A stretch of 64,000 nucleotides of DNA from Paenibacillus_AA sp045062745 (GTDB lineage Bacteria; Bacillota; Bacilli; Paenibacillales; NBRC-103111), in the NCBI RefSeq assembly GCF_045062745.1, contig NZ_JBJGED010000023.1:62001-126000 (forward strand). The letters run 5' to 3'. The position numbers were made by a program, and so were the translations under genes. Under the pieces are notes generated by a model that had not been told where the DNA came from, did not search any database, and worked only from the letters and a program-made list of their open reading frames with translations. Positions 33,495 to 41,574 of this stretch are shown here, piece after piece; the first letter of the stretch is position 1, and each line of letters begins with the position of its first letter.

Positions 33495-34232
33495 ATGATC
33501 ATAGATGCGCACACCCATGTGTGGGGGGAGCGATACGAGGCGAGTACCCGGGATTTGCTGAAGGCGTGCGAGCAGTATCACATCGACAAGCTGTATGTCT
33601 CCGGGCTGCAGACTCATTATTCCGACTCGTCCGAGATCGCTAGGCTGAACGGCGATGTCCATCGGTTCATGCGGGAGCAGCCTGGGCTCGTGGAAGGGTA
33701 CTGCTATGTGAATCCGGCCAATGATGATGCGCAGGACGTCCTGAAGCGCGGTATCGAAGAGTACGGCATGTCCGGGATGAAGCTGTGGGTGGCGACTTTT
33801 TGCGATGACCCTCGCGTATTCCCGCTTGTCGAGATGTGTATCGGTTACAAGGTGCCGATCCTCATTCACGCTTTTCACAAAGCGGTCGGCCAGCTCGAGC
33901 ACGAATCGACCGGCGTCCATGTGGCTAGGCTCGCGGCTCGATATCCGGAGGCGAAGCTGCTCATGGCGCATTTCGGCGGCAATGGCTATCACGGTATCAA
34001 GGCGATTCGGGATTGTCCGAACGTATGGGCCGATTTCTCCGGCACGTACTTCCGCCGAGACGAGTTGGATTATGCGATCGGTCAAATCGGCGCTGGGCGG
34101 ATCGTGTTCGGCTCAGACATGAACATTACGTATTTGGTCAACGTCGGCCAGCTGGAGGAAGCGGAGCTTACGCCGGAAGAGAAGGACTTGATTTATTATA
34201 AAAATGCTTTGAAGCTGTTCGATCGGACATGA
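33495..34232 (+). CDS. Amidohydrolase-2 family hydrolase or decarboxylase
   Basis: This 245-residue TIM-barrel metalloenzyme starts with DAHTHVWGE, where HxH binds metal. Further likely ligands are in PILIHAFHK, LMAHFGG and FGSDMN near the end. The amidohydrolase-2 family includes decarboxylases and lactonases; I cannot tell the substrate. It follows the aminotransferase by 5 bases and is followed 31 bases later by a related gene. Confidence 0.82.
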   Translation: MIIDAHTHVWGERYEASTRDLLKACEQYHIDKLYVSGLQTHYSDSSEIARLNGDVHRFMREQPGLVEGYCYVNPANDDAQDVLKRGIEEYGMSGMKLWVATFCDDPRVFPLVEMCIGYKVPILIHAFHKAVGQLEHESTGVHVARLAARYPEAKLLMAHFGGNGYHGIKAIRDCPNVWADFSGTYFRRDELDYAIGQIGAGRIVFGSDMNITYLVNVGQLEEAELTPEEKDLIYYKNALKLFDRT

Positions 34233-34263
34233 TATTCGCTCCGTTGAACGGAAGCCAGGGGGG

Positions 34264-35031
34264 ATGAACTTGTACCAGGACGTTAACGCGCTGCTCGGCC
34301 AATGGCCGTTTCGCAAAGTACGCAAAAACACGCTGGGCGATCTTCGTAAGGTGCATGCAGCGAACAAGATCTCCGGCGGTTATGTGGCATCGCTGAACAG
34401 TGTGTTTTACAATGACCCGTTCGAAGGCGACGAGGAGCTGCACGAGCAGATCCAAGGCACGGAGTATAAGCATATTCTGACGGTTAATCCGGAGCTGCCG
34501 GGCTGGGAGCGGGATATCGAGGAGGGCATCCGCCGGTTCGACATTCACGGGGTGCGCATTTATCCGTGCTACCATGCGTTCGATCTCAATGGAGAAGATG
34601 TGGCGCGGCTGTGCAAGCAGCTGATCCGCCATAAGCTTCCGCTGTTCATCTCCCACCGGATGGAGGATGAGCGGCTCGACTACTTGCTGAAGCAAACTCC
34701 GTTGCCGGTCGATTCGGTGCGCCGGTTCATCGAGAGTCAGCCGGAGCTTACAATCGTGTTGCTGACGATTCGGATCGGGGAGATCGAGACGCTCCGGGAG
34801 GAGATTAACGCTCATTCCCGCGTCTATATGGACACCTCCGGGTTGAAGGACCGAACCTTTGTCGTCGAGGATCTCGTGAAGGTCGTACCGGTCGAACGGA
34901 TTTTATACGGCTCCTTGCATCCGCTATTTGCCCTCAAGAGCTCTTACTTGCTGGTGGAGATGGCGGACGTGGCGCCGGACATCAAGGAATGTATTTTCGG
35001 CAGGAATGCGGACGTATTGAAGAGGAGTTAA
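34264..35031 (+). CDS. Amidohydrolase-like protein lacking the metal-site residues
   Basis: This 255-residue protein has the same barrel layout as its neighbour, but the expected metal ligands are replaced. The N-terminal HxH position reads DVNALLG, the later AHFGG position reads LTIRIGE, and the C-terminal GSD reads GSLHPL. One His remains in FISHRMED. Size and strand-helix order are otherwise maintained, and the frame is open, so it is not a decayed gene. I infer a non-catalytic or differently acting partner of the upstream enzyme. A terminator follows. Confidence 0.68.
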   Translation: MNLYQDVNALLGQWPFRKVRKNTLGDLRKVHAANKISGGYVASLNSVFYNDPFEGDEELHEQIQGTEYKHILTVNPELPGWERDIEEGIRRFDIHGVRIYPCYHAFDLNGEDVARLCKQLIRHKLPLFISHRMEDERLDYLLKQTPLPVDSVRRFIESQPELTIVLLTIRIGEIETLREEINAHSRVYMDTSGLKDRTFVVEDLVKVVPVERILYGSLHPLFALKSSYLLVEMADVAPDIKECIFGRNADVLKRS

Positions 35032-35046
35032 ACGGAGGAAAAAATA

Positions 35047-35089
35047 GGGCTGTCCCTGAGCCGGATGAACGGCGCGGGACAGCCCTTCT
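35047..35089. terminator. Bidirectional terminator between the amidohydrolase operon and the anti-sigma gene
   Basis: AGGGCTGTCCC pairs with GGGACAGCCCT, with A-rich and T-containing flanks, between convergent genes. Confidence 0.85.
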
Positions 35090-35100
35090 CGTCGTATCGC

Positions 35101-36270
35101 TTACCGGTAATCGATCGTCCAACGGTCGATCTTGACTTCTCCCTTTTCCTCTTTCAAGATGCAGGTCAAATAGGCGTCCTGGGTGCCGGACATGACATAA
35201 GTCATTGTGAAGGTCATTTCCTTCTGGGCCGCATCCCGAATCGTAAGCGAAGCGTCCTTCACCGACTTGATCGGGCCGGGCGGCAGAAGGCCAGGGGAGC
35301 CGCCTGTCACCATATACCCGTCTCCTGAGGAGATGACATACTGGTTCAATAATTCGCTTGCTTTGGACGCGACGAACGCACCGCTCAGCCATGACCGGAT
35401 TTGCTCCCGCTGATTGGCGTTCGCCTGCTTCTCCGACATCGGAAGCCGAAAATGAGCATCTATCGCTTGGATCCAATCCGCCACCGGGGCCGGGTCGAGG
35501 GAACCGTTCGGATCGAACCTCGGTCTCTTTGTGGCGGAATACGGCTGCAGCAGGCCGGACAGCTCGTCGGAGCTAAGCGCAGGAGGCGCCGTCACGGTGC
35601 TTACCTGAATGTCTTGTACGCTGCCGGAATTCGGGGTGCCGTCGAGAATCGGCGCGGAGATCGAGTTATAGCGCGTCAATACGAGCATGGCCGTTCCGGT
35701 GGAGCCGGGGGTGCCGAACTTCGTCTTCTCTCCCTCGTCGCGGAAGCTGAGCCTGAATCGGACGGAATCGGCAGCCATCGACTCTGCCCGGGGCATCCGG
35801 GCAGCCGACGTCGGCGACGGGGTGAAGACGACTTCCTCCGGATGATACCCGCTGAGCGGGGTGGAATATTCGTACGTTCCTTCGAGCGGCACACTGCCGG
35901 AGAACACGACGGTTGCCGATTGTTGCCCGTTCGGGTCCCTCTGGGTGGATTCAACGGTCATCCCGCCAACCTTGTCGCCCGGATGAAGCATAGCCGGATC
36001 GTAAGTGACTGCGGTGGAGGCTGTCGGTGTGGACAGCGGGGTGTCGATCGGATCGGGAGCCTCGCTTCTTATGAACAGGATTGCTGCCGCTATTGAGAGT
36101 ACTGCAAGCGGAAGCGTCCACGACAGGCGGAACGGTCGGCTTTTAACGGAACCTCGGTCTGACTCGAAAAGTCGCTTCTCCACCTTTTGCATCATTGAGG
36201 GGGTGAAGGGCTTGCCGGACACCGGTCCCTCTCTCAACGCGTTGTACCAATCCGGTTTAGGTGCGTTCAT
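35101..36270 (-). CDS. Membrane protein, probable anti-sigma factor
   Basis: This 389-residue protein has a cytoplasmic N-terminus (about 1-50), one membrane segment (about 52-68, LPLAVLSIAAAILFI) and a large external domain rich in S, T and P. That topology and its coupling to an ECF sigma gene suggest an anti-sigma factor. I do not see a typical zinc-binding ZAS motif. The ATG at 36270 is 9 bases after AGGAGG; the ATG at 36279 touches it. It overlaps the sigma gene by 14 bases. Confidence 0.72.
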   Translation of the reverse strand: MNAPKPDWYNALREGPVSGKPFTPSMMQKVEKRLFESDRGSVKSRPFRLSWTLPLAVLSIAAAILFIRSEAPDPIDTPLSTPTASTAVTYDPAMLHPGDKVGGMTVESTQRDPNGQQSATVVFSGSVPLEGTYEYSTPLSGYHPEEVVFTPSPTSAARMPRAESMAADSVRFRLSFRDEGEKTKFGTPGSTGTAMLVLTRYNSISAPILDGTPNSGSVQDIQVSTVTAPPALSSDELSGLLQPYSATKRPRFDPNGSLDPAPVADWIQAIDAHFRLPMSEKQANANQREQIRSWLSGAFVASKASELLNQYVISSGDGYMVTGGSPGLLPPGPIKSVKDASLTIRDAAQKEMTFTMTYVMSGTQDAYLTCILKEEKGEVKIDRWTIDYR

Positions 36271-36802
36271 AAGGGGCATCCTCCTTCAGCTTCGATGCGA
36301 TTCTCGTCCTGGCTCGGGCTATGCGGGATTTGACCGTACCTTCGGGAATTCCGAGCAGCTGCGCCATTTCTTTGACCGGCAATCCGTAGCTGGCATCCAG
36401 CATGAGCGCTTCGCGGTATGGCTCAGGCAGCTCCAGCACATACTCCCACAAGGTGTGTGCGTGTATCCGGGACAACGCTTCAGATTCGGCGGAGGGAGAG
36501 CTCTCGGTCCGGGTTATCCAATCAACCAGGAATACTTTGCGGATGAACGCCGACCGCTTGTAGTTGAGCACGAGGCGGCGCGCAATCGTGAACAGCCATG
36601 TCCTCACCGAGCATTCGCCCCGGAACGACTCCATCTTTTCGTACACGCGGATGAATACTTCCTGGGTCAGATCGTCGGCCGAGTCCACCTTGCGGGTCAT
36701 GCAGTAAATATAGTTCCACACGTCAGAGCCGTACGTCTCCATCAAATCCCGGAGCGAGCTGCGGTCGAGCTTACTAACGTAAGGCAAGTAGTAGGGCTCC
36801 AT
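36257..36802 (-). CDS. ECF-type RNA polymerase sigma factor
   Basis: This 181-residue protein has region 2 (about 20-90, with DLTQEVFIRVYEKMESFRG) and region 4 (about 120-170, with LPEPYREALMLDASYGLPVK and GIPEGTVKSRIARARTRI). There is no region 1 or 3. It directs polymerase to a small set of promoters under stress. A matching promoter lies 20-50 bases upstream, so it probably activates itself. It is followed by its membrane partner. Confidence 0.93.
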   Translation of the reverse strand: MEPYYLPYVSKLDRSSLRDLMETYGSDVWNYIYCMTRKVDSADDLTQEVFIRVYEKMESFRGECSVRTWLFTIARRLVLNYKRSAFIRKVFLVDWITRTESSPSAESEALSRIHAHTLWEYVLELPEPYREALMLDASYGLPVKEMAQLLGIPEGTVKSRIARARTRIASKLKEDAPYERT

Positions 36803-36820
36803 CGAATCACCTCAATCAGA

Positions 36821-36849
36821 TTAGACACCGTTGCGAGCAATTGGTTCCC
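36821..36849 (-). promoter_or_regulatory. ECF-type autoregulatory promoter of the sigma operon
   Basis: On the reverse strand GGGAACC (36843-36849) is followed after 16 bases by GTCTAA (36821-36826), the usual shape of promoters read by ECF sigma factors (AAC in the -35, GTC in the -10). Confidence 0.7.
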
Positions 36850-36979
36850 GAATTTTTAACTCGTTTTTAATGTCACATAAACTAACATTAACTTATGTAA
36901 ATTCCCGAGATTGCATCGGAGATCGCTAAAATATTTACGAAAATAGCGCTTACATGTTAGATAACATAACACAGACATA

Positions 36980-37008
36980 TTGCTATACGCGAAATCCACG
37001 GGTATAAT
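36980..37008 (+). promoter_or_regulatory. SigA promoter of mgsA
   Basis: TTGCTA (36980-36985), a 17-base spacer and TATAAT (37003-37008). The rest of the 275-bp gap between the sigma gene and mgsA is AT-rich and shows no other clear feature. Confidence 0.8.
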
Positions 37009-37077
37009 GAGGTTGTAATCGACGGAACGAGTGCTTTTGATGCAAGCAACCTAACATTGAGAAGGGGAGAGATTGTC

Positions 37078-37509
37078 ATGAACATTGCACTGATTGCGCA
37101 CGATGTGAAGAAAGAGGAAATGGTCAACTTCGTCATCGCTTATAAGGCTGTGTTCGAGAAGCACACGGTATTCGCGACCGGTACGACCGGTACGAAAATC
37201 TCGGAGGATGCCGATCTGCACGTCTATAGGTTGAAATCCGGACCATTGGGCGGCGATCAACAGATCGGAGCGCTCGTGGCGCAAAACGAGATCGACCTCG
37301 TCATTTTCCTGCGCGACCCGCTGATCGCCTTGGCCCATGAGCCGGATGTGACGGCGCTGCTCCGGTTGTGCGACGTTCAATGTGTGCCGGTAGCGACGAA
37401 CATCGCGACGGCGGAAATGCTTGTGAAGGCGCTCGATCGCGGCGACTTGAGCTGGAGAGAAGTGGTGCATAAGTACAAATCGTACAAACGGAGCGGCACG
37501 GAGGGCTGA
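37078..37509 (+). CDS. mgsA: Methylglyoxal synthase
   Basis: MgsA converts dihydroxyacetone phosphate to methylglyoxal and phosphate, a bypass when phosphorylated sugars accumulate. The 143-residue protein has IALIAHDVKKEEMV at the N-terminus, ATGTTGTKI (phosphate loop), LKSGPLGGDQQIG and FLRDPL with the catalytic Asp. These are the family signatures. AAGGGGAGAG precedes the ATG at 37078. It stands alone with its own promoter. Confidence 0.95.
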   Translation: MNIALIAHDVKKEEMVNFVIAYKAVFEKHTVFATGTTGTKISEDADLHVYRLKSGPLGGDQQIGALVAQNEIDLVIFLRDPLIALAHEPDVTALLRLCDVQCVPVATNIATAEMLVKALDRGDLSWREVVHKYKSYKRSGTEG

Positions 37510-37550
37510 CCGGCGAGCCTCGAATCGATCAGCGCTTGATCTTGCCTGAT

Positions 37551-38351
37551 TCAGCCGCTAACGCGACCGGCGCTCCGGGTCAGCGCGACGTCCAATCCAT
37601 GGTAAGCTAACTTTACTTGGGGCGGCAAATCATACGCAGCGTTCCGATCCACGCCGTGCGACAGATGGGTGAAATACACACGGACCGGTACCAGCTCTTG
37701 AATCAACTGAACCGCTTCTACCATATCATACACGGATCGAGAGCCAGGTTCGGCGTCTTCTTTGTAAAAGTTCGTTCCCAATACAAGCAGATCAAGCCGC
37801 ATTAGCGGCTCTTTTTGTTGTTCGGTGAGCGAGATCGCATCCGAACAATAGGCCCACCGGTATCCGGGCCGCTCGAAGACGTAGGCGTAAGAAAGTCCGT
37901 TGCGGCCATGGCACACCTGAACTGGTCGTATCCTCCAGTCACCAAATTCGCAGCCGTCCTCATTCGGGATAAAGTGCAGGAACCGTTCGAGCCAGGGATA
38001 TTGGCTGCGGATCGTAACGAAGACGTCGGAAGGAGCGTACACCCGGCCCTTCATCTTCGTCCAGCGGCATGCGTCCGCCCATTCCGGCAGTCCGGCGATA
38101 TGATCGTGGTGGGCGTGCGTGATGAGGGCCGCGTTTAAGCTTCGCAGACCGAGCAGGCGCATCTGGTCGAGCCAGTCCGGACCGCAGTCGATCATCAGCC
38201 GGTCGCCGTATGGATCCGTTAGTAAGGCGGACGACCGGTATCGCCGGTTCAAACCCGTCGAACGCGCTTCCGTACAGATCGGACAGTCGCAATATACCCG
38301 GGGAACTCCCATGGAGTCACCGGTACCAAGGAACGTTAAAGTAGTAGTCAT
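37551..38351 (-). CDS. MBL-fold metallo-hydrolase (PhnP-like)
   Basis: This 266-residue protein starts with LTFLGTGDSMGVPRVYC and a Cys pair (CDCPIC) as in PhnP, the phosphodiesterase of phosphonate use, where such cysteines bind an extra zinc. The metal motif HAHHDH is at about 79-84, and THLSHG lies near the end. No phn genes are nearby, so the substrate is unknown; a cyclic phosphodiester is the best guess. It follows the LysR gene by 13 bases with AAGGTGTGA before the ATG. Confidence 0.8.
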   Translation of the reverse strand: MTTTLTFLGTGDSMGVPRVYCDCPICTEARSTGLNRRYRSSALLTDPYGDRLMIDCGPDWLDQMRLLGLRSLNAALITHAHHDHIAGLPEWADACRWTKMKGRVYAPSDVFVTIRSQYPWLERFLHFIPNEDGCEFGDWRIRPVQVCHGRNGLSYAYVFERPGYRWAYCSDAISLTEQQKEPLMRLDLLVLGTNFYKEDAEPGSRSVYDMVEAVQLIQELVPVRVYFTHLSHGVDRNAAYDLPPQVKLAYHGLDVALTRSAGRVSG

Positions 38352-38364
38352 AATTGCTCACACC

Positions 38365-39282
38365 TTATGCAGGAGAATGAATATCGGAAGCCTGCTCCTG
38401 CAGCACTTCCCGCATTGTCGCAATAAACGCTTCCGCCGCCTTGGACAAGTACCGGCCTTTGCGATACGAGATGACCAGCGTCCGTGTCGGATTGCCGGAC
38501 AGCTTAGAATAAGCGGGCGTGATCTGGCTCCACTGGCCGCGCGCGACCATCGCCGGTACGAAGGCGATCCCCATGCCGGCGGCGACCAGCGATTGGACCG
38601 TCTCGATATTGCTGCTCTCGAAGACGATGTGCGGGGCGAACCCGGCTTGGCCGCATAAATCGAGGGTGATTTTGCGGAAGCCTTGGCCTTTCTTCAGGAC
38701 GATGAACGGCTCCTGTTCGAGCTGCCCGATGTCAATCTCGCCGGATGCGTCCTCCGTAAGCGGATGCTGCGGAGGCAAGGCGAGCCAGATCTCTTCCTCG
38801 AGCAGCGGCTGGTACGACAACGCCTCATCCTGCAGCGGGAGCGAGAGCAGAGAGAGGTCGGTCTGGCCGTTCGCGGTCAGCTGCTCCAGACGTGAGGAGG
38901 AGTCTTCGACGAGCACGATCTCGATCTCCGGAAAACGTTGCTGGAACACGGGCAGCACGCGAGGAAGCACATGCGCTCCGGTAATCGGAAGGCTGCCGAC
39001 AATGAGCCGGCCTTTGCGGGTTTGGGAGATGTCGTCCATCTCCTGTTTAATTTGCTCCACCATGTCGATGACCTTCTGCGCCTTCTCAATAAATAGCGAG
39101 CCGGCGTGCGTCAGCTCGACCGCATTAGTATTCCGGTGAAAGAGCAGGACGCCGATCTCCTTCTCCAGCTTGGACAGCTGCTGGCTGAGCGACGGCTGGG
39201 CGATATGAAGCTTCTCCGCGGCGCGGGAGAAGTTTTTGTCCGCCGCGATTTGAATCGCGTATTGCAGCTGGCGCAGTTCCAT
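38365..39282 (-). CDS. LysR-family transcriptional regulator
   Basis: This 305-residue regulator has an N-terminal winged HTH (1-60, with NFSRAAEKLHIAQPSLSQQLSKLEKEIG) and a periplasmic-binding-like effector domain. It is divergent from leuCD with a LysR box between them, so leuCD and its own operon are the likely targets. The ATG at 39282 follows AAGGAG; a longer reading would run through the operator. It is followed by the MBL hydrolase gene. Confidence 0.9.
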   Translation of the reverse strand: MELRQLQYAIQIAADKNFSRAAEKLHIAQPSLSQQLSKLEKEIGVLLFHRNTNAVELTHAGSLFIEKAQKVIDMVEQIKQEMDDISQTRKGRLIVGSLPITGAHVLPRVLPVFQQRFPEIEIVLVEDSSSRLEQLTANGQTDLSLLSLPLQDEALSYQPLLEEEIWLALPPQHPLTEDASGEIDIGQLEQEPFIVLKKGQGFRKITLDLCGQAGFAPHIVFESSNIETVQSLVAAGMGIAFVPAMVARGQWSQITPAYSKLSGNPTRTLVISYRKGRYLSKAAEAFIATMREVLQEQASDIHSPA

Positions 39283-39325
39283 ATCCTCTATCTCCTTAGT
39301 TTGAGTATTCTGCATTTCCCGAAAG

Positions 39326-39342
39326 AATAGCTTATAGCTATT
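39326..39342. promoter_or_regulatory. LysR box between the regulator and leuC
   Basis: AATAGCTTATAGCTATT is a perfect interrupted palindrome (7-3-7) and contains ATAGC-N5-GCTAT, the T-N11-A pattern of LysR sites. A second, less regular TATA-rich half-palindrome follows at 39353-39371. It lies upstream of leuC, about 100 bases before its ATG. Confidence 0.75.
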
Positions 39343-39428
39343 TCCTATCGCGCTTATAGATATTATATAGTGGATCAATTAAGGTGGAAAGTGTTATGAT
39401 CGTTTCAAAGAACGGACGAGGTGAGAAC

Positions 39429-40850
39429 ATGGCGAAGAAAACGATGTTTGAGAAAATTTGGGATAATCACGTTATTCATGAAGAAGCAGGCAAGCCGAGT
39501 ATTTTGTATATCGATCTCCATTTGGTACACGAGGTGACGTCTCCGCAAGCGTTCGAAGGACTTCGGTTGGCCGGCCGCAAGGTTCGCCGCCCGGAGCTGA
39601 CGTTCGCGACGATGGACCACAACGTGCCTACGCAGGACCGGTTCAACATTAAGGACCCGATCTCCAAGCAGCAGATCGACACGCTCTCCAAGAACTGCGC
39701 AGACTTCGGCGTCAAATTGTTTGACCTGAACCATGTGGACCAAGGCGTTGTGCATGTAATGGGACCGGAGGTGGGCCTGACTCATCCCGGCAAAACGATT
39801 GTGTGCGGCGACAGCCATACCTCTACACATGGCGCTTTCGGCGCGTTGGCGTTCGGGATCGGCACGAGCGAGGTCGAGCACGTGCTTGCCACCCAATGCT
39901 TGCAGCAGTCGAAGGCGAAGACGCTGGAAGTTCGCGTTGTCGGCGACCTGAAGCCTGGCATTACCGCGAAGGACTTGATTCTGGGCATTATCAGCAAGTA
40001 TGGTACGGACTTCGCGACGGGCTACGTCATCGAGTATACGGGCGCGGCGATCCGCAATCTGACGATGGAAGAGCGCATGACTGTCTGCAACATGTCCATC
40101 GAAGCAGGTGCGAGAGCGGGTCTGATTGCACCGGACGAGACGACGTTTGAATACTTGCGTGGCCGCGATTATGTGCCGCAGGGAGAAGCGTTCGACAAGG
40201 CCGTAGCCGAGTGGAAGAAGCTCGTTACAGACGAAGGCGCAACCTACGACTGGGTGGTCGAATTCGACGCGGGCACGCTTGTGCCGCAAGTGACTTGGGG
40301 AACGAGCCCGGGGATGGGGACGGACGTTACGGCGACCGTACCGGTACCGAGCGAATTCACAACGGAGAATGAGCGCAAAGCGGCCGAGAAAGCGATCGAA
40401 TATATGGGTCTCGTACCTGGAACGCCGATGACCGAATTGAAGGTGGACCGCGTGTTCATCGGATCGTGCACGAACGGCCGGATCGAAGATTTGCGCGCGG
40501 CGGCCGCTGTGGCCAAAGGCTACAAAGTGTCGTCGCACGTCAATGCGATCGTCGTCCCGGGCTCGGGGCGTGTGAAGCTGCAGGCTGAGAAGGAAGGCTT
40601 GGACCGAATCTTCATCGAGGCCGGCTTCGAATGGCGCGACGCGGGCTGCAGCATGTGCCTCGCGATGAACCCGGACGTACTGAGCCCCGGCGAGCGCTGT
40701 GCATCGACATCGAACCGGAACTTCGAAGGCCGTCAAGGACGCGGCGGACGCACTCACCTGGTGTCGCCGGCCATGGCTGCCGCCGCGGCGATCGAAGGCC
40801 ACTTCGTCGACGTCCGCGACTGGAAATTCAAAGTAGAAGCCGGCGTGTAA
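39429..40850 (+). CDS. leuC: 3-isopropylmalate dehydratase large subunit
   Basis: LeuC with LeuD isomerises 2-isopropylmalate to 3-isopropylmalate in leucine synthesis, using a 4Fe-4S cluster. The 473-residue protein has TFATMDHNVPT, GDSHTSTHGAFG, IGSCTNGR and AGCSMCLAMNPD; the three cysteines of the last two groups bind the cluster. GAGGTGAGA precedes the ATG at 39429. No T-box is seen, so regulation is probably by the divergent LysR protein. leuA and leuB are not in the window. Confidence 0.96.
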   Translation: MAKKTMFEKIWDNHVIHEEAGKPSILYIDLHLVHEVTSPQAFEGLRLAGRKVRRPELTFATMDHNVPTQDRFNIKDPISKQQIDTLSKNCADFGVKLFDLNHVDQGVVHVMGPEVGLTHPGKTIVCGDSHTSTHGAFGALAFGIGTSEVEHVLATQCLQQSKAKTLEVRVVGDLKPGITAKDLILGIISKYGTDFATGYVIEYTGAAIRNLTMEERMTVCNMSIEAGARAGLIAPDETTFEYLRGRDYVPQGEAFDKAVAEWKKLVTDEGATYDWVVEFDAGTLVPQVTWGTSPGMGTDVTATVPVPSEFTTENERKAAEKAIEYMGLVPGTPMTELKVDRVFIGSCTNGRIEDLRAAAAVAKGYKVSSHVNAIVVPGSGRVKLQAEKEGLDRIFIEAGFEWRDAGCSMCLAMNPDVLSPGERCASTSNRNFEGRQGRGGRTHLVSPAMAAAAAIEGHFVDVRDWKFKVEAGV

Positions 40851-40877
40851 TCGGTCGGACGAGAGGAGATTCTATAC

Positions 40878-41483
40878 ATGAAAGCTTTCAAAACGCTTAC
40901 CGGAATCGTAGGTCCCGTGGACCGTGTGAACGTAGATACAGACGCCATCATCCCTAAGCAATTCCTCAAGCGCATCGAGCGGACCGGCTTCGGCCAGTTC
41001 CTGTTCTTCGAATGGCGCTTCGACGAGCAAGGCAACGTGAACCCGAGCTTCGAGCTGAACAAGCCGCGGTATCAAGGCGCTTCCGTGTTGCTGTCCCGCG
41101 TGAACTTCGGCTGTGGCTCTTCCCGCGAGCATGCGCCGTGGGCGATTCAGGATTACGGCTTCGAAGTCGTCATCGCGCCTACGTTCGCCGACATTTTCTA
41201 CAACAACTGCTTCAAGAACGGCATCCTGCCGATCAAGCTGTCGGAGGAGCAAGTCGAAGACTTGTTCCAGCGCACCGCCGCTCACGAGGGCTACAAGCTG
41301 ACCGTCGATCTCGAGAACAAGAAGCTGACCGACGAGTACGGGCTCGAGCTGTCGTTCGACCTCGATGAGCACCGCCGCCAGTTCCTGCTGCTCGGCCTCG
41401 ACGATATCGGACTGACGCTGCAGCATGAAGATGCGATCTCCGCTTATGAAGCGAAGCAAGCGGAGCGCCTTGCGCTAAGGTAA
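40878..41483 (+). CDS. leuD: 3-isopropylmalate dehydratase small subunit
   Basis: LeuD forms the swivelling domain of isopropylmalate isomerase with LeuC. The 201-residue protein has DTDAIIPKQFLK near residues 21-32 and NFGCGSSREHAPWAI, the substrate loop, then YNNCFKNGILPI. The spacing of 27 bases from leuC and the GAGAGGAG site suggest co-translation. A terminator follows. Confidence 0.96.
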   Translation: MKAFKTLTGIVGPVDRVNVDTDAIIPKQFLKRIERTGFGQFLFFEWRFDEQGNVNPSFELNKPRYQGASVLLSRVNFGCGSSREHAPWAIQDYGFEVVIAPTFADIFYNNCFKNGILPIKLSEEQVEDLFQRTAAHEGYKLTVDLENKKLTDEYGLELSFDLDEHRRQFLLLGLDDIGLTLQHEDAISAYEAKQAERLALR

Positions 41484-41496
41484 GATATCCAACATG

Positions 41497-41525
41497 AACC
41501 GTCCGATCTATCGGGCGGTTTTTAT
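41497..41525 (+). terminator. Terminator after leuD
   Basis: AACCGTCCGAT pairs with ATCGGGCGGTT (one G-U pair) followed by T residues. Confidence 0.85.
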
Positions 41526-41574
41526 CTTTGCTTGTTGCGGCAAGCGTACATAACCGGAGAGGAGATCTTGCGGG

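Noticed and set aside
34264..35031. Pseudogene of the upstream amidohydrolase
   Set aside because: The frame is intact over its whole length with a start, normal codon use and a terminator; loss of ligands looks like divergence, not decay.
39405..40802. 465-codon open frame on the reverse strand opposite leuC
   Set aside because: leuC is unmistakable on the forward strand; the reverse product is Arg/His-rich and shows no fold.
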